Positions 6,610 through 11,186 of a stretch of DNA of 11,186 bases are shown piece by piece (the stretch's first letter is position 1; every line of letters starts with the position of its first letter). Position numbers and translations under genes: made by a program. The notes beneath the pieces are model-generated. The model did no database searches and was not told the DNA's origin. It saw nothing but the letters and a program-made list of their open reading frames with translations. The stretch covers positions 1 to 11,186 of the forward strand of contig JARIBR010000294.1 of assembly GCA_029258695.1 (NCBI GenBank), read 5' to 3'. This DNA is from Quadrisphaera sp. Lineage in GTDB: Bacteria > Actinomycetota > Actinomycetes > Actinomycetales > Quadrisphaeraceae.

Positions 6610-7533
6610 ATGACGACGCACGGTGAGCTGCAGGAGCGGTCGGACGAGCCGCGTGGACGGGGCGGGGTGGTCATCGCCTACGACGGGTCCGCCGGCGCTG
6701 CGGCGGCGGTCGCCTGGGCCGCGGGCGAGGCGGCGTCGCGAGGCGCTGTCCTGCGGGTGCTCTTCGCCGCGGACGTCATCGGCTCCGTCCTCGCCACCCC
6801 GACGATGCTCTCGCGCGACGCCCGGGAGGTGGGCGAGGAGATCGCCGGCGAGGGCGCCGCGCTGGCCCGCCGGGCAGCGGGCACCGACCTGGACGTCGTC
6901 ACGGAGGTGCACCTGACCGCTCCCGCCGCCACGCTCCTGGACGCGTCGCAGCACGCTGACCTCGTCGTGGTCGGTCACCGGGGACGAGGCGCCGTCGTCG
7001 GCGCCCTGCTGGGGTCCGTGGCGTTCTCGGTGACGTCGCGCGCCGTGTGCCCCGTCGTCGTCGTGCGCGGCGACGAGCAGCGCCGACCGGGACCGGACCT
7101 CCCGGTGGTGGTCGGCGTCGACGGCTCCGACCACGCAGCGCCCGCGGTGGCCTTCGCCGCGACCACGGCGGCACGGCGCGGCGCGGCGCTGGAGGTGGTC
7201 GCCGCGTGGACCGCCCCGGAGCCGTCGCGGCCGGTCGACAGCACCATCCGCAGCGGCGCCGTCGCCGCAGCCGTCGTCGAGCGCGCCCGCTCCGGCGCCG
7301 ACGCCGCGGCGCAGGCGGCGGTGACCAGCGTGCGCTCGAGGCGTCCCGGTCTCGCCGTCCGGGCCCGGGCGGTCCGCGGGAACGCCGCGGACGCGCTGGC
7401 GCAGGCCTCGGTGGATGCGGGGATGGTGGTCGTCGGGGCCCGCGGGCACGGCAGCGTGGCCGGGTTGTTCCTCGGCTCCGTCAGCCACGCCACGATCCAC
7501 CACGCCGCGTGCCCCGTGGCGGTGGTGCGCTGA
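6610..7533 (+). CDS. Universal stress protein with two tandem UspA domains
   Basis: A 307-residue cytoplasmic protein of the actinobacterial double-domain Usp type, which bind ATP and are linked to survival under low oxygen, starvation or redox stress. Domain 1 (about 18-153) begins VVIAYDGS and carries the ATP-loop GHRG-x9-GS (122-136). Domain 2 (about 165-307) begins VVVGVDGS and carries GARG-x9-GS (276-290). Both therefore keep the full G-x2-G-x9-G(S/T) motif and should bind ATP. Each domain ends in the usual CPV-x-VVR strand. ATG 6610 has GGAGG (6594-6598) 11 nt upstream; in-frame ATG 6583 and GTG 6598 are alternatives. The open frame upstream of this is antisense to nikA. The gene is divergent from the nik operon and shares its control region, and it ends at a strong hairpin. 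Its regulation is unknown. Confidence 0.94.
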   Translation: MTTHGELQERSDEPRGRGGVVIAYDGSAGAAAAVAWAAGEAASRGAVLRVLFAADVIGSVLATPTMLSRDAREVGEEIAGEGAALARRAAGTDLDVVTEVHLTAPAATLLDASQHADLVVVGHRGRGAVVGALLGSVAFSVTSRAVCPVVVVRGDEQRRPGPDLPVVVGVDGSDHAAPAVAFAATTAARRGAALEVVAAWTAPEPSRPVDSTIRSGAVAAAVVERARSGADAAAQAAVTSVRSRRPGLAVRARAVRGNAADALAQASVDAGMVVVGARGHGSVAGLFLGSVSHATIHHAACPVAVVR

Positions 7534-7588
7534 GGGGATGGCGCCGGTGCCCCGGCGGCAGGGTCGTCCTCGCCCGCCCGAGCCGCAC

Positions 7589-7625
7589 GCAGGCCCCGCC
7601 GTCGCGGGTGGACGGCGGGGCCTGC
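7589..7625. terminator. Bidirectional terminator hairpin
   Basis: A perfect 15-bp stem (7589-7603 with 7611-7625) closes a 7-nt loop GCGGGTG. It lies 55 bp after the stress-protein stop and 17 bp after the stop of the convergent DUF4214 gene, so it can end both transcripts. There is no T-tract on either side, which is usual for high-GC actinomycete terminators. Confidence 0.8.
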
Positions 7626-7642
7626 AGGGCGATCGGTCAGCA

Positions 7643-8422
7643 TCAGTCGCCGTCGTTCCCCCGGTCCCGCGTGCGGTACTCCTCGGTGTTGGCGATGAGC
7701 ACCTGGACGTTGATGTCGGACTCCACCTCCTGGGCGAACCAGTACGACAGCCCCCCGGAGTCAGCGGTCCGGTTCAGGAGGGAGGCGTAGTTGATGTCGA
7801 TGCGGTGGCGCACGGCGTCGCCGGAGTAGTAGAACTCGCGCAGCGCACCCAGTCGCCCGACCTGGCTGATGCGCTTGACCCAGTACGCCTTCTCGCCCGC
7901 GCTGACGCTGCCGGCGTCCCAGCGGTTCAGCAGGAAGTCGTACCACCCGGTGACCGCGCCGGTGTCCCCGCCTCGCTGCTTCGCGTACTCGGGGGAGGCG
8001 AGCAGGTTCTGCACCACCCACTCCACCGGGAAGCGCTGGCTGTTGAGGCCGTCCACCCAGTACTGGGCACCCTTGTCGGGGTAGCGGCCCAGCAGGCGCT
8101 GGTAGGCGAGCGAGACCTGGAACTCGTGGTACTCGCTGGAGTGCGTGATCGCCCAGGTGACGTCCGACGGCTTCGCGCCGGCGTCGAGCCGGTCCACCCA
8201 GTACTGGCTGCCGGCGTCGGCGTCGCGGCCGAGGAAGTCCCCGTACCACCTGTCGACGAGCTCGGCGCTGGTGCTGGCCGCCTGTGCCGCTGCGGGGGCG
8301 GGCGCTGCCGGTGCAGCGGTGGCAGCCGGCGCCACAGCGGTGGCGCTGGCCGGGACCGCGAGCGCCACCGCGGTGGCGGCGGCGAGCGCGAACCCGGTGA
8401 TGGTGCGGGTGCAGGTGTTCAT
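7643..8422 (-). CDS. Secreted protein with four DUF4214-like repeats
   Basis: A 259-residue exported protein of unknown function. The N-terminus is a signal peptide (Thr/Arg start, hydrophobic 10-23, likely cleavage after VPASA at 23-27) followed by an Ala/Pro-rich linker to about 51. Four repeats of roughly 46-52 residues follow (about 54-104, 105-150, 155-205, 208-252). Each has the pattern Tyr-x3-Leu-x-Arg, an Asp/Gly turn, then YW (74-75, 121-122, 180-181, 227-228) and, in units I, II and IV, an (S/E)xEY-type end. This is the DUF4214 repeat found in surface and secreted proteins of many bacteria. No membrane anchor, LPXTG or enzyme motif is visible, so it is probably released or bound non-covalently to the envelope. 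ATG 8422 has GGAGG 7 nt upstream. It is monocistronic, divergent from the next gene, and ends at the shared hairpin. Confidence 0.88.
   Translation of the reverse strand: MNTCTRTITGFALAAATAVALAVPASATAVAPAATAAPAAPAPAAAQAASTSAELVDRWYGDFLGRDADAGSQYWVDRLDAGAKPSDVTWAITHSSEYHEFQVSLAYQRLLGRYPDKGAQYWVDGLNSQRFPVEWVVQNLLASPEYAKQRGGDTGAVTGWYDFLLNRWDAGSVSAGEKAYWVKRISQVGRLGALREFYYSGDAVRHRIDINYASLLNRTADSGGLSYWFAQEVESDINVQVLIANTEEYRTRDRGNDGD
8051..8207. repeat. 16-bp direct repeat inside the DUF4214 gene
   Basis: GTCCACCCAGTACTGG occurs exactly at 8051-8066 and 8192-8207. On the coding (minus) strand both copies encode the QYWVD core of repeats I and II. It reflects internal duplication of the protein repeat, and each copy contains the palindrome CCAGTACTGG. 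Confidence 0.7.
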
Positions 8423-8451
8423 GATCGTCCTCCGGTGTGGTGTGGGGTGGT

Positions 8452-8469
8452 GCTGTCGACCTCGACAGC
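8452..8469. promoter_or_regulatory. Inverted repeat upstream of the DUF4214 gene
   Basis: Perfect 8-bp arms GCTGTCGA (8452-8459) and TCGACAGC (8462-8469) are separated by CC. The repeat lies about 30 bp before the DUF4214 start codon, where it could be an operator or a 5'-UTR hairpin. I do not recognise the regulator. No convincing -10/-35 pair was found for this gene. Confidence 0.4.
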
Positions 8470-8582
8470 CCGCGACCTCGTCGGCGCGTCCATGAATCGT
8501 GTCGGGGGACGAGGGGCGACGCGTCATCCCGGAGCGGTCACTGCACGTACCGCCCTGGAGGTACACGCGGCCGCGGATGATC

Positions 8583-8602
8583 TGTGACCCCAGAGGGTGA
8601 CA
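8583..8602. promoter_or_regulatory. Imperfect inverted repeat upstream of the 8633 gene
   Basis: Arms TGTGACCC (8583-8590) and GGGTGACA (8595-8602) pair at 7 of 8 positions around the 4-nt spacer CAGA. The right arm includes GTGACA, which with GATGCT (8620-8625, 17-nt spacer) would make a weak promoter starting close to the ATG at 8633. A regulator bound here would overlap that -35. Confidence 0.3.
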
Positions 8603-8632
8603 ACGGTCAGGCGGTGCGTGATGCTTTGCGCC

Positions 8633-9148
8633 ATGAGCACCACGTCGCGCGTGTGGGTCCATGCCGTCGACGACCAGGGCGCGACGGGTCCCCCGGTCGG
8701 CACCGGCGCCCTGGTCACGCCGCAGACGATCGTGGTGCGGGCCCCGCTGAGCACCGCGCTGGCACGGGGCCGCGCTCGCCCGCGGCTGCGCGTGGGGATC
8801 GCCACCACGGGCGGTGACCTCGTGGAGGTCCTCGACACCGCTGGCGTGGTGGTCGTCCGCTCCGAGGAGGGCCCGGTGGTGGCCCTCACCCTCGCGGCGC
8901 CCGCCCGGTCACGGGCTGACCGGGTGCCGGGCCTGGAGGAGGCGCAGGACGAGCAGGCCGCCGCGCGTGCGGTGCACGCCCACCTGGCGGGGCGCACCGA
9001 CCCGGACGTCTCCGCGCTGCTCGCCGGAGAGGGGGAGCAACAGGGCGACGACGCCGAGGGCGGGATGGAGGCGTCCCGTGCGGACGGTAGCCCCTTCTGC
9101 CTGCTCTTCGGTCACGGCAGGTGGTGCGGCCACCCTCGCAGGAGATGA
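8633..9148 (+). CDS. Small protein resembling a trypsin-like half domain without the catalytic His
   Basis: A 171-residue protein with no signal peptide or membrane segment. Residues ~7-39 (VWVHAVDD, then VGTGALVTPQTIVVRAPL) resemble the first strands of trypsin-fold proteases, where the family normally has G-T/S-G-x-L-V-xP-x-x-V-x-T-A-A-H. Here the AAH position reads RAP, so the catalytic histidine is absent. A later strand pair (about 60-90) fits the remainder of a first beta-barrel, but no GDSGG serine segment follows. The last ~40 residues are Gly/Asp/Glu-rich, then Arg/His/Cys-containing, and look non-conserved. The start is uncertain: ATG 8633 has no Shine-Dalgarno sequence and may be leaderless, while ATG 8621 and GTG 8597 are in frame. 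It lies 43 bp upstream of the sensor kinase on the same strand, so co-transcription is possible. The family assignment is tentative. Confidence 0.6.
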   Translation: MSTTSRVWVHAVDDQGATGPPVGTGALVTPQTIVVRAPLSTALARGRARPRLRVGIATTGGDLVEVLDTAGVVVVRSEEGPVVALTLAAPARSRADRVPGLEEAQDEQAAARAVHAHLAGRTDPDVSALLAGEGEQQGDDAEGGMEASRADGSPFCLLFGHGRWCGHPRRR

Positions 9149-9191
9149 GCCGACGGACCAGCGCCCCCAGACGCGTGAACGGCGTGTGCTG

Positions 9192-10400
9192 ATGAGCGGC
9201 GCCCGCCACCGGACCCGTGAGGTGCTGCTGGTCGCCGTGGTGGTGACGATCGACCTCTTCGTCTCCCCCGGCGAGTGGGTGACCAGGAGCGGAGGCGTCC
9301 TGCCGTGGGCAGCGGTCTTCCCCGTGGTGGTGATGGTGCACGCGACGCTGTTCCTGCGGTGGAGCAGGCCCGGCCTCGTCCTGCTGCTGCAGTGCTGCTT
9401 CGCGTTCATCGGGCTGCTCTTCCCCGACGTCCAGCTCTTCATGGGCGTCCTGGTCGCGCTGCACGCCGTCGCACGGACCGCATCTCGTCGTCGATCAGCG
9501 GTGGCCCTGGGCGGGTGTGCTGCCGTCTTCACCTTGCACGGAGTCAACGTCACGCGCTCGTCTGCTCCAGCTGATCGACCCGTCGTCCTCGTCGGCGCGC
9601 TCGTCCTGTGGATGGTGATGGCACTGGCGGTGTGGGGGTTCGCGCGTTTCAGCCTCGGTGCTCAGCAGCGCGCCGAGCAGGAGCGCGAGATGCGTGCCCA
9701 GGAGGTGCTGCGGGAGGAGCGGCTGCGCCTGGCGCGCGAGCTGCACGACATCATCAGCGCCGGGGTCAGCGCGATGCTCCTCCAGGCCGCCGGGGCCCGC
9801 GGGCTCGCCGACGGCGCCGACCCCCGGGTGGCCAGGGCGCTGGAGGTCATCGAGGGCGCCGGCGCCCAGACGATGGACGAGCTGCACCGGCTGCTGGGGC
9901 TGCTGCGCGCCACCGACGACAGCCCGGGCGGAGCGTGGGACACCCCGAGGCCCTGTCTCCTCGAGGTGCCGTCCCTCGTGTCCAGAGCCTGCGAGTCAGG
10001 GCTGGACGCCCACCTGCTGGTCCATGGCGACCCGGTGCCGGTGGACCCGGGCGTGGACCTCGCCGGGTACCGGCTGGTGCAGGAGGCGCTGACCAACGCC
10101 ACCAAGCACGCCGGCGCGGGTGCCCGCGTGACCGTCGAGCTGAGGTGGTCCGAGCACCTGGAGGTGAGCGTCCGGGACTCCGGCGGTGGCGGGGGCCAGC
10201 GCCCCGGGGTAGGCCCGGTCCTCTCCTCCGGGCACGGGCTGGAGGGGCTGGCCGAGCGGGTCACCCTGGCCGGCGGGCACCTGGAGTCGGCGCAGACCCC
10301 GCACGGCTACCGGGTGCGCGCCGAGCTCCCTGTCCGTGCCGGTGTCGCGGTCAGCAGGCCGGCCCGCAGCGGCGCGGTGGACGAGCCGAGCGCCGCGTGA
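9192..10400 (+). CDS. Membrane sensor histidine kinase, NarL/DesK type (HisKA_3)
   Basis: A 402-residue sensor kinase. The first ~150 residues hold five or six hydrophobic segments (about 10-25, 36-56, 60-77, 79-94, 103-118, 130-150) with no large extracytoplasmic domain, so it probably senses a signal in or near the membrane. A charged helix (~155-184) leads to the H-box LARELHDIISAG with phospho-accepting His185. The ATPase domain shows N-box EALTNATKHA (298-307) and a G-box GHGLEGL (347-353). The residue five after His185, Gln or His in most HisKA_3 kinases and needed for phosphatase activity, is Ala190. ATG 9192 gives a sensible N-terminus; GTG 9186 is two codons upstream, and neither has a good ribosome site. 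The stop overlaps the regulator's GTG, so they are partners. The signal is unknown. Confidence 0.93.
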   Translation: MSGARHRTREVLLVAVVVTIDLFVSPGEWVTRSGGVLPWAAVFPVVVMVHATLFLRWSRPGLVLLLQCCFAFIGLLFPDVQLFMGVLVALHAVARTASRRRSAVALGGCAAVFTLHGVNVTRSSAPADRPVVLVGALVLWMVMALAVWGFARFSLGAQQRAEQEREMRAQEVLREERLRLARELHDIISAGVSAMLLQAAGARGLADGADPRVARALEVIEGAGAQTMDELHRLLGLLRATDDSPGGAWDTPRPCLLEVPSLVSRACESGLDAHLLVHGDPVPVDPGVDLAGYRLVQEALTNATKHAGAGARVTVELRWSEHLEVSVRDSGGGGGQRPGVGPVLSSGHGLEGLAERVTLAGGHLESAQTPHGYRVRAELPVRAGVAVSRPARSGAVDEPSAA

Positions 10401-11089
10401 GCGCCGCTCCCGAGGTGAGCGTCGTCGTCGCCGAGGACCAGCCGCTGGTGCGCGCCGGGCTGGTGATGCTGCTGCAGGCCGGCGAAGGCATCCGGGTGCT
10501 CGCCGAGGCCGGTGACGGCGCCGAGGCCGTCGAGCTGGCGCGCGCCCACCGGCCCGACGTCGTCGTCATGGACGTCCGGATGCCCGGGATGGACGGCGTC
10601 ACCGCCACCCGCCTGCTGACCTCCGACGCCGCGGGGCCGTCGGGCTCCGGGCACCTCGTGAAGGTGCTCGTGGTGACCACCTTCGACGAGGACCACGCCG
10701 TGCACGCGGCCCTGCGCGCCGGTGCCAGCGGCTACCTCCTCAAGGGGGCGGCGCCGCGAGACCTCCTCCCCGCCGTGCGCGCCGTCGCCGCCGGCGAGGC
10801 CTGGCTCGACCCCGGGGTGGCCGGCGCCGTGATCGCGGCCCTCGCGGCGCTGCCGGACCCCGGCGCCCCGGCCCCCCAGCTGCTCGAGCGCCTCACGCCC
10901 CGCGAGAGAGAGGTCCTCGCCCTCGTCGCGAACGGGATGACCAATGTCGAGATCAGGGACCACCTCGTGCTCAGCGAGGCCACGGTGAAGACGCACGTCT
11001 CGCGCATCCTCATGAAGACCGGCTCGCACGACCGTGCCAAGGCTGTCGTGCTCGCCTACCGGAGCGGGCTGGTGGGCCGCGGGCGGTGA
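10397..11089 (+). CDS. Response regulator, NarL/FixJ family (REC + LuxR-type HTH)
   Basis: A 230-residue DNA-binding response regulator. The receiver domain (about 7-130) has the acidic pair Glu13-Asp14, phospho-acceptor Asp59 in VVVMDVRMPGMDG, Thr94/Thr95 in VVTTFD and Lys116 in GYLLKG, so all phosphorylation residues are intact. A Ser/Gly-rich insert (78-86) lengthens the loop before the fourth strand. The C-terminal LuxR-type HTH (about 164-226) reads LTPREREVLALVANG, then NVEIRDHL and SEATVKTHVSRIL. The start is GTG 10397, which overlaps the kinase TGA as GTGA and implies equal co-translation. The kinase upstream is the evident partner. Target promoters are unknown; the 8.5-kb divergent region is a reasonable candidate because it is near and holds inverted repeats, but that is only inference. 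Confidence 0.95.
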   Translation: MSAAPEVSVVVAEDQPLVRAGLVMLLQAGEGIRVLAEAGDGAEAVELARAHRPDVVVMDVRMPGMDGVTATRLLTSDAAGPSGSGHLVKVLVVTTFDEDHAVHAALRAGASGYLLKGAAPRDLLPAVRAVAAGEAWLDPGVAGAVIAALAALPDPGAPAPQLLERLTPREREVLALVANGMTNVEIRDHLVLSEATVKTHVSRILMKTGSHDRAKAVVLAYRSGLVGRGR

Positions 11090-11111
11090 CGGGCGGCGCC
11101 ACCGAGAGCAT

Positions 11112-11131
11112 CGCCGCCGACGGCTGCGGCG
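11112..11131. terminator. Weak hairpin between convergent genes
   Basis: CGCCGC (11112-11117) can pair with GCGGCG (11126-11131) around an 8-nt loop. It lies 22 bp after the response-regulator stop and next to the stop of the convergent partial gene. The stem is short and such repeats are common in this base composition, so a terminator role is only possible. Confidence 0.25.
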
Positions 11132-11135
11132 CCGC

Positions 11136-11186
11136 TCAGCGCGGGCCCACCACCTGCTGCCCGCCGCGCCACACGTGGGTGACCAG
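11136..11186 (-). CDS. C-terminal end of a probable amidohydrolase (start outside window)
   Basis: The minus strand is open from the window edge to a TGA at 11136-11138 and encodes LVTHVWRGGQQVVGPR. This pattern (V-x-x-V-W-x-x-G-x-x-V-V near the end) is the closing beta-strand hairpin of metal-dependent amidohydrolases such as guanine deaminase or TRZ/ATZ-type hydrolases, where it completes the small beta-sandwich domain. Only 16 residues are visible, so the substrate cannot be named and the call rests on one motif. The gene would converge with the two-component pair. Confidence 0.45.
   Translation of the reverse strand: MVTHVWRGGQQVVGPR

Noticed and set aside
4837..7503. Single 888-residue protein formed by the open frame running upstream of the lipoprotein
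   Set aside because: The lipoprotein signal begins at ATG 6420. The upstream part is antisense to the stress-protein gene and low in domain content.
8566..8575. CGCGGCCGCG palindrome as an operator
   Set aside because: A 10-bp all-G/C palindrome is expected often in DNA of this composition.
9120..9134. GGTGG/CCACC hairpin before the kinase as a riboswitch or attenuator
   Set aside because: It has a 5-bp stem, lies inside the preceding coding frame, and matches no riboswitch core that I know.
9608..10396. Extension of the response-regulator frame upstream to 9608
   Set aside because: It overlaps the kinase gene entirely and is Gly/Ala/Arg-rich without motifs. The receiver domain begins right after GTG 10397.

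Overview
The window is very GC-rich (well above 70% by eye), has strong G/C bias at third codon positions, many GTG starts, start/stop overlaps and double-domain universal stress proteins. Together these point to a chromosomal segment of a high-GC actinomycete. A Kineococcus/Quadrisphaera-like organism is a guess from the DUF4214 protein only. No rRNA, tRNA, CRISPR, IS element or phage gene is visible, and no gene-free stretch exceeds 300 bases.

Layout. (1) Positions 1-1282, + strand: the end of a polar amino-acid ABC importer operon, with a truncated HisM/GlnP-type permease followed by a GlnQ/HisP-type ATPase. (2) 1295-6420, - strand: a complete five-gene importer of the Opp/Dpp/Nik family in the order lipoprotein, permease B, permease C, ATPase D, ATPase E. 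Several lines favour nickel or a nickel chelate over peptides: the nikABCDE order, short ATPases without the Cys-rich Opp/Dpp tail, a WGxPY motif in the binding protein, and a 27-bp palindrome upstream whose core (TTGC-N9-GCAA) matches the Nur (nickel-responsive Fur family) box as I recall it. (3) 6421-6609: a divergent control region with that palindrome, a possible promoter and a possible 11-codon leader ORF that ends on the nikA start codon. (4) 6610-7533, + strand: a tandem universal stress protein. (5) A perfect 15-bp-stem hairpin separates it from (6), a secreted protein with four DUF4214-like repeats on the - strand (7643-8422). (7) 8423-8632: a second divergent region with two operator-like inverted repeats. 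(8) 8633-9148, + strand: a small protein that looks like half of a trypsin fold with no catalytic histidine. (9) 9192-11089, + strand: a NarL/DesK-type two-component pair, with the kinase stop overlapping the regulator start. (10) 11136-11186, - strand: what looks like the last 16 residues of an amidohydrolase.

How the genes work together. The importer genes are tightly packed (two GTGA overlaps, one 11-bp overlap, one 30-bp gap) and should form one transcript from the 6.5-kb control region, probably repressed when metal is sufficient. The kinase and regulator form one signalling unit. Their signal and targets cannot be read from the sequence, but the small protein gene just upstream on the same strand may be co-transcribed. 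The most interesting observations are the Nur-box-like palindrome with a possible leader peptide, the in-frame single TGA between the two importer ATPases, and the kinase that lacks the usual phosphatase Gln/His. I found no convincing wholly new multi-gene system.
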